Positions 41,759-50,471 of a stretch of 64,000 bases of DNA are shown here, one piece after another. The DNA lies in contig NZ_JACJKB010000004.1 in NCBI RefSeq assembly GCF_016900375.1, positions 62,001 through 126,000 on the forward strand, given 5' to 3'. The stretch's first letter is position 1. Each line of letters begins with the position of its first letter. This DNA comes from Collinsella tanakaei. Its GTDB lineage: Bacteria > Actinomycetota > Coriobacteriia > Coriobacteriales > Coriobacteriaceae. The notes beneath the pieces were generated by a model. That model saw only the letters and a list, made by a program, of their open reading frames with translations. It searched no databases and had not been told where the DNA came from. The translations under genes were made by a program, and so were the position numbers.

Positions 41759-42361
41759 ATGGCACAGACGCTTTCGGCAGGACTCACCCGCGAGCAGGCC
41801 TATGCGCTGCTCTGCGAGCACAACAAGGACCCCTTCCATATCGAGCATGGCGAGACCGTCGAGCAGACCATGCGCTACTTCGCGCGCGAGTACGACCCCG
41901 ACAACGAGGAGTTCTGGGGCATCGTCGGCCTGCTGCACGACCTCGACTGGGAGGAGCACGACGACGACCCGATGAACCACACCATCTACGCCGCCAAGGA
42001 CATCGAGGCCGCGGGCGGCACGCCCGAGCTCATCCGCGCCATCCAGAGCCACACGAGCGACTTCAACACCGCTCTTCCCCGCCCCGAGCTCATGATGGAG
42101 AAGATCCTCTTTGCCACCGAGGAGCTCACGGGCCTCATCGGCGCAGCCATCGTCATGCGCCCCTCCAAGAGCGTCATGGACTTCAACGTGAAGTCGCTCA
42201 AAAAGAAATTCAAAGATAAGCGCTTCGCCGCCGGCGTGAGCCGCGACGTGATCCGCTCCGGCGCCGAGATGCTCGGCTGGGAGCTCGACGAGCTGTTCGC
42301 CCGCACCATCGAGGCCATGCAGAGCTTCGCCCCCGACCGCGACACCTTCGGCAAGGAGTAA
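41759..42361 (+). CDS. HD-domain protein (putative metal-dependent phosphohydrolase)
   Basis: 200 residues. The HD superfamily pattern is present: EHGETVEQTMRYFA, the metal-binding GLLHDLDWEEH, and HTIYAAKDIEAAGG followed by IQSHTSD. Members hydrolyse nucleotides or cyclic nucleotides. The C-terminal part (FKDKRFAAGVSRDVIRSGAEMLGWELDEL) matches the HDIG-type hydrolase family seen in anaerobes. GGAGGAACC precedes the ATG. A structured RNA with terminator-like end lies in front, suggesting regulated expression. Substrate unknown. Confidence 0.82.
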   Translation: MAQTLSAGLTREQAYALLCEHNKDPFHIEHGETVEQTMRYFAREYDPDNEEFWGIVGLLHDLDWEEHDDDPMNHTIYAAKDIEAAGGTPELIRAIQSHTSDFNTALPRPELMMEKILFATEELTGLIGAAIVMRPSKSVMDFNVKSLKKKFKDKRFAAGVSRDVIRSGAEMLGWELDELFARTIEAMQSFAPDRDTFGKE

Positions 42362-42395
42362 CGAGGGGCGCATACGCCTGCGTCCGTGCAATCAT

Positions 42396-42434
42396 CGAGG
42401 GCCCGCGACAGCATCCGGTTGTCGCGGGCCCTCG
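42396..42434. terminator. convergent hairpin between the HD gene and the sugar-kinase gene
   Basis: Perfect 14-bp stem (CGAGGGCCCGCGAC) with an 11-base loop, without long T-runs on either side. Confidence 0.65.
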
Positions 42435-42463
42435 TCTATTCAGCAGACTTGTGTAGCCGGACG

Positions 42464-43417
42464 CTACGCCCCGAGCAGCTCCATGACCGCCTCGCGCGTG
42501 GGCATCGACGGGATGCCACCGCGACCGCGCACGCACAGCGACGCCACAGCGTTGCCCATGCGGGCAAAGCCGGCGGCATCCGCAGCCGTCACGGCATCGG
42601 GCGCAAGACCGCTCTCCACGAACGCCGCGAGGAAGCCGCCCCAGAACGAGTCGCCAGCGCCCGTGGTGTCCACGACGTCCGCCGGGAACCCGGGAACCTC
42701 CTGCATGCCGTCGGCGCAGGCCACGAGCGCGCCCGAACCTCCCAGGGTCACGGCGACGACCTTCGGCCCCTGGGCGAGCAGCGCAGCGGCGGCCTCGGCC
42801 GGATCCGCATGGCCGGTCATGAGCTCGCACTCCTCGTCGGAGATCTTCATGAGGTCCATACTCCCCACGATGGAGCGCATGTGCTCGGAGGCAACCTCGG
42901 CAGACGCCCAGAGGTTCGCGCGGTAGTTGGGGTCATACGACAGGGCGCAGCCCGCTGCACGCGCGGCTTCGAGGGCAGCAAGGGTCGCCGAGCGCGCGGG
43001 CTCGTCCGTCAGAGACAGCGATCCCACATGGAACACCTTGGAGTTCGCGATCACATCGCCCGCAAGGTCCGCAGGTGCAAGCTGGGTATCGGCACCGGGT
43101 TTGCGGGCAAACGAGAACGCGCGCTCGCCCGTGGGAGCCAGCGCCACGAAGGCCAGCGTGGTGAAGAAGTTCGGGTCGCTGATGAGACCGGTGCAGTCGA
43201 TGCCCTCCGCCTCGAGCACGCCGCGCAGGAAATCGCCGTGCATGTCGGTGCCGACCTTGCCCAGAAACGCCGTCGGATGCCCCAGGTGCTCAAGGGCGAC
43301 CAGCACGTTCGCCGGAGCGCCACCGGGGTTGCGCTCGAACAGCGACATGCCGTTTGCCGAGGTACCGGCCTCGGTGAAATCGATAAGAACCTCTCCCAAT
43401 GCCGTCACGTCAAACAT
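42464..43417 (-). CDS. PfkB-family sugar kinase, fructokinase-like
   Basis: 317 residues of the ribokinase fold. N-terminal VTALGEVLIDF and GGAPANVLVALEHLGHPTAFLGKVG, and the C-terminal PfkB signature DTTGAGDSFWGGFLAAF with the catalytic Asp. The arrangement GEVLIDF...GGAPANVA-like is that of fructokinases (ScrK), and I favour fructose as substrate, with 2-keto-3-deoxygluconate or similar sugars possible. A perfect 16-base dyad overlapping its promoter indicates a LacI-type repressor. No transporter or hydrolase gene is adjacent. Confidence 0.87.
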   Translation of the reverse strand: MFDVTALGEVLIDFTEAGTSANGMSLFERNPGGAPANVLVALEHLGHPTAFLGKVGTDMHGDFLRGVLEAEGIDCTGLISDPNFFTTLAFVALAPTGERAFSFARKPGADTQLAPADLAGDVIANSKVFHVGSLSLTDEPARSATLAALEAARAAGCALSYDPNYRANLWASAEVASEHMRSIVGSMDLMKISDEECELMTGHADPAEAAAALLAQGPKVVAVTLGGSGALVACADGMQEVPGFPADVVDTTGAGDSFWGGFLAAFVESGLAPDAVTAADAAGFARMGNAVASLCVRGRGGIPSMPTREAVMELLGA

Positions 43418-43441
43418 GGCGCCGCCTCCCGAAACGGTGAT

Positions 43442-43457
43442 GTGGTATCGATACCAC
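43442..43457. promoter_or_regulatory. LacI-type operator in front of the sugar kinase
   Basis: Perfect palindrome GTGGTATCGATACCAC, 25 bases before the start codon and just downstream of a TAAGAT -10-like sequence read on the minus strand. Position fits repression of the kinase gene by a sugar-responsive regulator encoded elsewhere. Confidence 0.65.
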
Positions 43458-43549
43458 TATCTTAGCCTTCCGGATAGGAAACAGATATGCGAGGATGCGA
43501 CATCTCTCAGGTTGAACACGGCGAGCGCGCGCCCGCGAGCGTACGAAAA

Positions 43550-43626
43550 GCGTCCATCCAGTACCGAATGGCCGCCTGTGCCCCCGAAAGAGGGCGCATT
43601 CCGGTCATCTGGTACTGGATGGACGC
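43550..43626. repeat. inverted repeat between proA and the sugar kinase
   Basis: Perfect 16-bp arms (43550-43565 and 43611-43626, GCGTCCATCCAGTACC) with inner GAATG/CATTC pairing. Singleton in this window; it lies downstream of proA. Confidence 0.75.
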
Positions 43627-43677
43627 ATGAAGGCGGCGCGACAGCAGAAGCCGCGCCGCGCCCTATCGTGCTGTACC

Positions 43678-44964
43678 CTACGGACGCACCTGGCCGGTGC
43701 CGCGGATCTCGTACTTGTAGGTGGTGAGCGCCTCGGCGGCAAACGGTCCGCGCGCGTGCAGCTTTTGGGTGGAGATGCCGATCTCGGCGCCCAAGCCGAA
43801 CTCACCGCCATCGGTAAAGCGCGTGCTCGCATTGGCGTAGACCGAGCTCGCGTCGACCTCGCGCAGGAAGCGCTCGCACGCCCGCTCGTCCTCGGCGACG
43901 ATCGCCTCGGAATGCATGGTGCCGTAGCGGTTGATGTGCGCGATCGCCTCGTCGAGGCCGCTCACGCACTTCACGGAGATCTCCATGGCCAAATACTCGC
44001 GGCCCCAGTCCTCATCCGTCGCGGGCACGAAGGCATCGCCCTCCGCCAGACCGAGCTCGCGGCAGATGCCGCAGGACGTCTCGTCGCCATGGATGAGCAC
44101 GCCGGCGTCCGCGAGCTCGCGCAGCATATCGGGCAGGAAAGCCGCGGCGACGGCACTGTCGACGAGCAGCGACTCGCAGGCGTTGCACACGCCCACGCGC
44201 TGGGTCTTGGCGTTCATGATGATGGGGCGCGCCTTGGCAAAGTCCGCGCTCTCGTGCACGTAGATATGGCAGTTGCCCGTGCCCGTCTCGATCACCGGCA
44301 CGAGCGACTCGCGCACGCAGCGCTGGATGAGGCCGGCACCGCCGCGCGGGATGAGAACATCCACGATGCCGCGTAGGCTCATGAGGGCGCCCGTGGCCTC
44401 GCGGTCGGTCGTCTCGATGATGGTCACCGCCTCGCGCGGGAAGCCGGAGGCCTCCACCGCGTCGGCGAGCGCATGCGCGATGGCCACGCAGGAGCGCTGG
44501 GCAAGCGAGCCGCCGCGCAGGATGCAGGCGTTGCCGGTGCGGATGCAGATGCCCGCGGCGTCGGCGGTCACGTTCGGGCGCGCCTCGTAGACCATGGCCA
44601 CAAGGCCGAGCGGCACGCTGACCTTCTTGAGGTCGAGGCCCTGGTCGATGGTGCGATGCTCCAGCACGCGCCCGACCGGATCGGGCAGGTCGGCGAGCTT
44701 TTCCAGACCGGCGGCCATGCCCTCGATGCGCTCCGGGGTAAGCAGCAGGCGATCGAGCAGGCCGGCATTCGTCCCCGCCGCGCGCGCGGCGTCCATGTCC
44801 TGCCCGTTGGCGGCGAGGATATCCTCCGTGCGGTCGCGCAGGGCAGCCGCCATGGCGCGCACGGCAGCCTGCCTGGTCGCATCGTCAGCGAAACCGAGAG
44901 GGCGCGACGCCTCCTTAGCGGCAATCGCCAGCTGCTCCACGTATGTCTTGATATCCTGCGCCAT
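43678..44964 (-). CDS. proA: gamma-glutamyl phosphate reductase
   Basis: 428 residues. NADPH-dependent reduction of glutamyl 5-phosphate to glutamate semialdehyde, the second step of proline synthesis. Aldehyde-dehydrogenase fold with catalytic Cys263 in NACESLLV, YEARPNVTADAAGI and RTGNACILRGG near residue 142. AAGGAGGTGC precedes the ATG. Its partner proB lies 1.6 kb away in the same orientation, but a hydrolase gene on the other strand sits between them, so they are separate transcripts. Firm. Confidence 0.97.
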   Translation of the reverse strand: MAQDIKTYVEQLAIAAKEASRPLGFADDATRQAAVRAMAAALRDRTEDILAANGQDMDAARAAGTNAGLLDRLLLTPERIEGMAAGLEKLADLPDPVGRVLEHRTIDQGLDLKKVSVPLGLVAMVYEARPNVTADAAGICIRTGNACILRGGSLAQRSCVAIAHALADAVEASGFPREAVTIIETTDREATGALMSLRGIVDVLIPRGGAGLIQRCVRESLVPVIETGTGNCHIYVHESADFAKARPIIMNAKTQRVGVCNACESLLVDSAVAAAFLPDMLRELADAGVLIHGDETSCGICRELGLAEGDAFVPATDEDWGREYLAMEISVKCVSGLDEAIAHINRYGTMHSEAIVAEDERACERFLREVDASSVYANASTRFTDGGEFGLGAEIGISTQKLHARGPFAAEALTTYKYEIRGTGQVRP

Positions 44965-45067
44965 CGGGCACCTCCTTGCGGGAATTGCGTTCGTTATCCC
45001 ATGCTACCCGATAATGTCCGCCGCATGTCCCGCGCTGCGCGACGTTGCCGTTCGGCAATCTTCCGGC

Positions 45068-45100
45068 AGCGACAAGTTTGTACCTGGCAAACTTGTCGCT
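45068..45100. repeat. GACAAG-family palindrome
   Basis: Perfect 13-bp arms (AGCGACAAGTTTG) with a 7-base loop in the proA/hydrolase divergent gap. Same family as 563-595 and 23191-23219. Confidence 0.8.
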
Positions 45101-45152
45101 ACTCTGTTGTCATACGAAAGCCGCGCAGCGCAAAGATCGCAAAGGAGCAGCC

Positions 45153-46562
45153 ATGACCAAGCTCGCAAGCTACCATGTCCCCGGACTGTACGTCGAGGAC
45201 CACAGCATCGACGTTCCGCTCGACTGGCGCGGCCTCGAGCCCGCGCTGCTCGCCATGGGCCTCACCATGCGCGCCGGGGCGTTTCCCGACCCCATCGCCG
45301 GGGCACCCGAGTCGATCAAGCTGTTCTACCGCGTGGTCTGCGCGCCCGAGCATGCAGATGACGACCTGCCGTTGCTCGTCTATTACCAGGGTGGCCCCGG
45401 CGGCGCCTGCCCGCGCCCGCTCTCGCCGACAAGCGATGGCTGGATCGCCGAGGCCGTGAAGCACTACCGCGTCATCCTGCCCGACCAGCGCGGCGTCGGC
45501 CGCAGCTCGCGCGTGAGCGGTCGCACCATCTCCGAACTTGGAGTCCGCGCCCAGGCAGCGGGAGCCGATCCTGTTCGGGCGCAAGCGGACTTCCTCAAGC
45601 GCCTGCTCGCCCCCTCGATCGTGCGCGACTTCGAGTACCTGCGCCTCACGCAATTCGAAGGTAAGCCCTGGACCACACTCGGGCAAAGCTACGGCGGCTT
45701 CATCACCCTCGCCTACCTCTCGCTGTTCCCCGAGGCGATCAGCACGAGCTTTACCTGCGGCGGCATCCCCCATGTTCCCGCAAGCGCCTCGGAGGTCTAC
45801 GCGCACACCTTCCCGCGCATGGAGCGCAAGACCCGCCAGTTCTACGAGCGCTACCCGGGCGACGTCGAGCGCGTCGCCGCCATCGCCGATCTTGCCGATG
45901 CGGGCGGCATCGTCCTGCCCGACGGCAGCCCGCTCACCGTCGAGCGCCTGCAGCTGCTGGGCAGCGACTTCGGCATGAAGCCGAGCTTCGAGCGCATGCA
46001 CTGGCTGCTCGACACCGCCTTCGAGGACGGCAACGGCGCGCTTGCCGGCGACGAGCCGATCCTGAGCGATGCCTTCCTCATGGGCGTCCTCGAGCGCACG
46101 ACCACGCGCGCGAACCCGCTGTACTGGACGCTTCAGGAATTCATCTACGCCGATGGCCATTGCACCCCCATCGGCTGGGCCGCAGCGAACGAGAAGGCGC
46201 ATCGACCCGAATTCGACAGCCTTGCGCGGCCGCTCATGCTCACCGGCGAGGCGTGCTTCCCCTGGATGTTCGAGCAGATGCCCGAGCTTGTGCCCTTCGC
46301 CGACGCCGTCTCCCTCCTCATGGAGGACACGGATTTCGACCGCGTGTACGACCCGGTCCGCCTGGCGGCAAACGAGGTTCCGCTCTACGCGGCGGTGTAT
46401 TTCGACGATATGTATGTCGACTCCGGCCTGCAGCTCGACACGCTCTCACACGTGGGCAACGCGCACCCCTGGATCACGAACGAGTTCGAGCACGACGGCG
46501 TCCACGGCGGCACCGTGTTCCGCCATCTGTTTGAAGAGGCACGCTCGCTGGGCAACGCGTAG
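45153..46562 (+). CDS. alpha/beta hydrolase of the proline iminopeptidase (S33) type
   Basis: 469 residues. The oxyanion motif GGPGGACPRP (YYQGGPGG, near residue 78) and the nucleophile elbow GQSYGG with Ser179 mark the S33 prolyl aminopeptidase branch, which removes N-terminal proline or similar residues from peptides. VILPDQRGVGRSS is the matching helix entry. The cap domain is long. A late DxxV/H pair (MYVDSGLQ...SHVGNAHPW) probably supplies the remaining triad. Starts at ATG after AAAGGAGC. Its position between proA and proB suggests proline supply from peptides (inference). Confidence 0.83.
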   Translation: MTKLASYHVPGLYVEDHSIDVPLDWRGLEPALLAMGLTMRAGAFPDPIAGAPESIKLFYRVVCAPEHADDDLPLLVYYQGGPGGACPRPLSPTSDGWIAEAVKHYRVILPDQRGVGRSSRVSGRTISELGVRAQAAGADPVRAQADFLKRLLAPSIVRDFEYLRLTQFEGKPWTTLGQSYGGFITLAYLSLFPEAISTSFTCGGIPHVPASASEVYAHTFPRMERKTRQFYERYPGDVERVAAIADLADAGGIVLPDGSPLTVERLQLLGSDFGMKPSFERMHWLLDTAFEDGNGALAGDEPILSDAFLMGVLERTTTRANPLYWTLQEFIYADGHCTPIGWAAANEKAHRPEFDSLARPLMLTGEACFPWMFEQMPELVPFADAVSLLMEDTDFDRVYDPVRLAANEVPLYAAVYFDDMYVDSGLQLDTLSHVGNAHPWITNEFEHDGVHGGTVFRHLFEEARSLGNA

Positions 46563-46580
46563 CGGCTCGCCTGGGAAAGA

Positions 46581-47705
46581 TCAGGCAAAAACGATGAGCT
46601 CGTCGCGGTGGATCGCGGGCTTGCCGGCAAGGGCGGCAAGCAGGCGGTTCGCCGCGATCTCATCCTGATGGCGACCGGCGGCGAGCTTGAGCTCGTCGGA
46701 GCCCGCCTGCGCGAGGCCGCGGGCAATGGTCAGGCCGTCCTGGTTGCGCACATCGAGCGTGGCGCCGGCGTCAAAATCCCCCTCGACCTGCGTGATGCCG
46801 ACCGGCAGCAGCGACGATCCGCGGCGCACGAGCGCGTCGGCCGCGCCTGCGTCCACCGTCACCGCGCCATGGGCCGAATCGCCCAGCGCGATCCAGAGCT
46901 TTCGCGGCGCGATCTCGCAACGGCCCGTCGGAGGAACGAACAGCGTGCCCACCGGCTCGCCCTTCGCCAAGCGCACGAGCGCATCGCCCTCAGCGCCGCT
47001 GCAGATCACGCTCGCGATGCCCGCCGTCATGAGGATGCGGCTCGCCCGGATCTTGGTGATCATGCCGCCCGTGCCAACCGACGACGACGAATCGCCCGCC
47101 GAGGCGATGATGGTGGCATCGATCTTCTCGACGCGCGGGATGAACTGCGCGCTCGGGTCCTCCATGGGGTTTGCCGTGTACAGGCCGTCGATATCCGACA
47201 GCGTGACGCACAGGTCGGCCGCAACAAGGCAGCTCACCAGCGCGGCGAGCGTGTCGTTATCGCCGAAGCGGATCTCGTCGACGGTAACCGTGTCGTTCTC
47301 GTTGACGATGGGGACCACGCCGAGCTCGACGAGGCGCGTGAGCGTATCGCGCGCGTGCAGATAGGAATTCCGGCGCGCCGTGTCGTGACGCGTGAGCAGG
47401 ACGAGCGAGGTCAGCAGGTCGCGAGCGCGAAACTCCTCGTCGTAGGCGGCCGAGAGCACGCACTGTCCCACCGATGCGCAGGCCTGAAGGCTTGGCATGT
47501 CGGTCGGGCGCGCGTCGAACCCGAGCACCGGCGCGCCGCACGCGATGGCGCCCGAGCTCACGACCACGAGACGCCAGCCCAGCTCGCGCAAACGGGCGGC
47601 CTGGTCGGCGAGGCCGGCGATGAAGTCGCGCCTCAGCGCGCGATCGGGTCCCACGAGCGTCGAGGAGCCGATCTTCACGACCATGGTTTTGTACGCGGTG
47701 GCCAT
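46581..47705 (-). CDS. proB: glutamate 5-kinase
   Basis: 374 residues. Phosphorylates glutamate in the first step of proline synthesis and is normally feedback-inhibited by proline. Amino-acid-kinase core: MVVKIGSSTLVG, VVVSSGAIACGAPVLG, IVNENDTVTVDEIRFGDNDTLAALVS, and SVGTGGMITKIRAS. A C-terminal PUA domain follows (from about 280: RKLWIALGDSAHGAVTVDAGA). The ATG was chosen because GAAAGG precedes it; the frame is open upstream but not gene-like. Single gene. Confidence 0.95.
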   Translation of the reverse strand: MATAYKTMVVKIGSSTLVGPDRALRRDFIAGLADQAARLRELGWRLVVVSSGAIACGAPVLGFDARPTDMPSLQACASVGQCVLSAAYDEEFRARDLLTSLVLLTRHDTARRNSYLHARDTLTRLVELGVVPIVNENDTVTVDEIRFGDNDTLAALVSCLVAADLCVTLSDIDGLYTANPMEDPSAQFIPRVEKIDATIIASAGDSSSSVGTGGMITKIRASRILMTAGIASVICSGAEGDALVRLAKGEPVGTLFVPPTGRCEIAPRKLWIALGDSAHGAVTVDAGAADALVRRGSSLLPVGITQVEGDFDAGATLDVRNQDGLTIARGLAQAGSDELKLAAGRHQDEIAANRLLAALAGKPAIHRDELIVFA

Positions 47706-47898
47706 CGTTTGCCTTTCTTGCTGGTATCCATGAGCAGCTGCGTCGAGCACGTCACAGCCCGCATATCGTAGCACGCAAATCGCTACCGCGCCGTCGAGGC
47801 AGCAAAAGCGCGTCCGCGCCCGAGCATATTCCTGCGCGATGAGCTGTTTTCGGCTGCTGGGCACCGCGCTCCGGCCTTTTTCAGTCAAGCTGGCAGAT

Positions 47899-48049
47899 TA
47901 TGAAGTCGGTTTTCGGTGTATCTTTTCCGACCCGTCGAGTAGAAGCACGAAAACGGCCCTTCGCCCACAACAAAAGCCCAGTTAGGAGACGGTCATCGAT
48001 TCGGCATACCGAGGCCCCTCGTCGAGATACACCGAAAACCGACTTCATA
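47899..48049. repeat. REPIN-like inverted repeat, first of a homologous pair
   Basis: Perfect 25-bp arms (47899-47923 and 48025-48049, TATGAAGTCGGTTTTCGG...) around a 101-base spacer containing ACAAAAGCCCAGTT. The 675-base gap 47706-48380 contains only this and the next element; no gene is seen. Confidence 0.8.
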
Positions 48050-48104
48050 CGGCCGGCAATCAAGGCAGGCCAGGGGTTGCAACGCCGAAACACTACCCGC
48101 CCTC

Positions 48105-48263
48105 AAGTTATGAAGGCCGTTTTCAGCGAATCTTTCGCGGCTCCCTGAGTAGATGCATCCGAAAAGCGTTCTGCCGCCGACAAAAGCCCAGTTGAGCGGC
48201 TCGCACGCATGCGGTCTACTCGGGGCATGCAACGAGATTCGCTGAAAACGGCCTTCATAACTT
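48105..48263. repeat. REPIN-like inverted repeat, second of the pair
   Basis: Perfect 29-bp arms (48105-48133 and 48235-48263, AAGTTATGAAGGCCGTTTTC...) around a 101-base spacer that again has ACAAAAGCCCAGTT. The arms differ from the first element at several positions but each arm still matches its partner, so the changes are paired. Confidence 0.8.
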
Positions 48264-48380
48264 GGAGAGCCCTCCGAAATGGAGTGCGCTAGGTGCGATA
48301 AGGCGCCCGCACGCCTCGGAATCTACTCCGTGGCATACGGACGCCCCGCAAATGATCAAACTGCGCTTCGAACCGAAGCT

Positions 48381-49892
48381 TTAGATCCGCTTCCAGGGGA
48401 TAGCGGAGCTTGCCTGCGCCATGCGCTCGCGCACGAGCTCGTCGCGCACGCGGGAAAGGCCGATCTCCATGCCGACCATATAGGTCTGCGGGTACAGGAA
48501 GCGCTTGTAGGCGGAATCGAGCGCCGCAAGCGCCGCCGAGCAGCGATCGCGCGCGGCCTCGATCGTCTCGCGCGGCGCACAGGCCTTGCCGTCGCGCACG
48601 ACGGGCGCGAGCAGCTCTCGGTACTCAAGACCGGCAACGCTGGCAACGAGCGCCGCATCGTTCACGGCAACGAGCGTCGTACCGCGGCTTGCGCCCTCGC
48701 CCTCGAGATAGGTCTCGTCGTAGATCATGTCGCACACCGGGCTGCCGGCCTCGTTCATGTAGCGACGCACCTTCTGGATGCCCGGAATCGTGCGCTTGTA
48801 GGGCTGCTCGGACAGCTTGAGCACGGGAGTCCAGGCCTCGTCGGCCGACGCGCGATGCGCAGCAAGCTTGTACACGCAGCCGAGCGCCGGCTGGTCGTAG
48901 CAGGTAGCGAGCTTCGTGCCGACGCCGAAGCTGTCGACGGGAGCCCCCTGGTTGAGCAGCGACTGGATGGTGTACTCGTCGAGATCGTTCGACACGACGA
49001 TCTTCACGTAGTCGAGCCCCTCCTCATCGAAGCGACCGCGCACGTAGGTCGACAGCTTGGCAAGGTCGCCGGAGTCGATGCGGATGCCCGCCAGGCGCTC
49101 ACCGCGCTCCTCCATCTCCTTCGCCACGATGATGGCGTTCTCGACGCCCTCGCGCACGTCGTACGTATCGATGAGCAGCACGCAGTTCTTGGGGCTGCTC
49201 TGGGCAAAGGCGCGGAAGGCCTCAAGCTCGGAGTCGAACGACATGACCCAGCTGTGGGCGTGCGTACCCGACACGGGAATGCCGTACTTGCGACCGGCGA
49301 GCACATTGGACGTCGAGGCGCAGCCCGCAACGTAGCTCGCGCGCGCCACCGCCATACCGCCGTCGGGACCCTGCGCACGGCGCAGGCCGAACTCCGCCAC
49401 CGGACGCCCCTTGGCGGCCGCCACGACACGTGCCGTCTTGGTAGCCACAAGCGTCTCGAAGCCGATAGCGTTGAGCAGGGCCGTCTCGAGCAGCTGGCAC
49501 TCGAGGATGGAGCCCGTCACGCGCACCATGGGCTCGCGCGGGAACACAAGCTCGCCCTCGGGCACGGCGTCGATATCCACATGCGGGCGGAACTCGCGCA
49601 GGTACTCGAGGAAGTCGGGGTTAAACATCTTGCCGCCGGCAGGCGCAGACAGGCTCGCCAGGTAGTCGATGTCCTCGTCGGTAAAGCGAAGGTTCTCCAC
49701 CAGTTCGGGAAGCTCGGCGCTGCCGCACATGACGGCGTACTCGCTTCCGAAGGGGTGATCGCGGTAGAACGCCGTGAAGCACGCCTGATCGTCCTGCTTG
49801 CCGTTCTCCCACAGGCCCTGGGCCATCGTCAGCTCGTACAGGTCCGTGAGCATGGCGATATCGGTCGGGCGCGAGACATCTGTCAAAGCCAT
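48381..49892 (-). CDS. pncB: nicotinate phosphoribosyltransferase
   Basis: 503 residues, the longer Gram-positive form. Joins nicotinate to PRPP for NAD salvage in the cytoplasm. The N-terminus LTDLYELTMAQGLW, the FGLRRAQGPDGG block near residue 168, the phosphorylated-His region GTHAHSWVMSF (about 208) and RIDSGDLAKLS are standard. AAGGAGC precedes the ATG. Single gene with the tail-anchored protein gene upstream on the same strand and a hairpin between them. Confidence 0.95.
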   Translation of the reverse strand: MALTDVSRPTDIAMLTDLYELTMAQGLWENGKQDDQACFTAFYRDHPFGSEYAVMCGSAELPELVENLRFTDEDIDYLASLSAPAGGKMFNPDFLEYLREFRPHVDIDAVPEGELVFPREPMVRVTGSILECQLLETALLNAIGFETLVATKTARVVAAAKGRPVAEFGLRRAQGPDGGMAVARASYVAGCASTSNVLAGRKYGIPVSGTHAHSWVMSFDSELEAFRAFAQSSPKNCVLLIDTYDVREGVENAIIVAKEMEERGERLAGIRIDSGDLAKLSTYVRGRFDEEGLDYVKIVVSNDLDEYTIQSLLNQGAPVDSFGVGTKLATCYDQPALGCVYKLAAHRASADEAWTPVLKLSEQPYKRTIPGIQKVRRYMNEAGSPVCDMIYDETYLEGEGASRGTTLVAVNDAALVASVAGLEYRELLAPVVRDGKACAPRETIEAARDRCSAALAALDSAYKRFLYPQTYMVGMEIGLSRVRDELVRERMAQASSAIPWKRI

Positions 49893-49916
49893 GGTTGCTC
49901 CTTACCGAATGAACAA

Positions 49917-49940
49917 GGCGCCGGGCATGATGCCGGCGCC
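49917..49940 (-). terminator. hairpin between the tail-anchored gene and pncB
   Basis: GGCGCCGGCAT/ATGCCCGGCGCC-type stem of about 11 bp with CTTGTTC after it on the minus strand; weak T-run. Confidence 0.5.
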
Positions 49941-49964
49941 GCACTTCCTATTGATAGACCGGAA

Positions 49965-50366
49965 CTATACGATTCCGGCATTTGAGAGGGCGATCCACGC
50001 GCCGCCCGCGATCACGACCACCAGCAGGACGGCGATGATGATCTTCTGCGCCGGGGGCATCCCGGGGATGTCATCGGGGTCGTCCGTCTCGGGCGTCATG
50101 ACCATGCGCTGGCCGAACGTGAGGTTGTCCGGGTCGACAACCGGCGGGCGGTCGTCGACGCGACGGCGGGCAGCGGGGGCCTGCGCCGGCGACGCGGAGG
50201 CCTTCTTCGGCTCCTGTGCCGCCTTGGACTCAGCGCGCAGGGCCTCGAGCTCGGCGCGCTCCTTGCGCGCACGCTCGGCCTCCTCGCGAGCGGCCTTCTC
50301 GGCACGCAGGGCCTCGAGCTCGGCACGCTCCTCATCCGTGAGCGGCGTGGCCTCCTGATCGGCCAT
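49965..50366 (-). CDS. small tail-anchored protein with N-terminal coiled coil, function unknown
   Basis: 133 residues. Residues 1-50 are charged and helical with a repeated ERAELEALRAE unit (twice), a likely coiled coil; a Pro/Ala/Arg-rich linker follows; the only membrane helix is at the C-terminus (about 107-127, KIIIAVLLVVVIAGGAWIAL), leaving a few residues outside. GGAGGTCCG precedes the ATG. No family recognised. The bulk would be cytoplasmic. Confidence 0.72.
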   Translation of the reverse strand: MADQEATPLTDEERAELEALRAEKAAREEAERARKERAELEALRAESKAAQEPKKASASPAQAPAARRRVDDRPPVVDPDNLTFGQRMVMTPETDDPDDIPGMPPAQKIIIAVLLVVVIAGGAWIALSNAGIV

Positions 50367-50471
50367 CGCGGACCTCCGATCTATCGCGCCGGGTGAACCC
50401 GGCGGGTGTCGATTTCATATGTGCAGCAGTATACCCGTTTAACCGCGGGATACGGGCACGGAACCGTTTCG

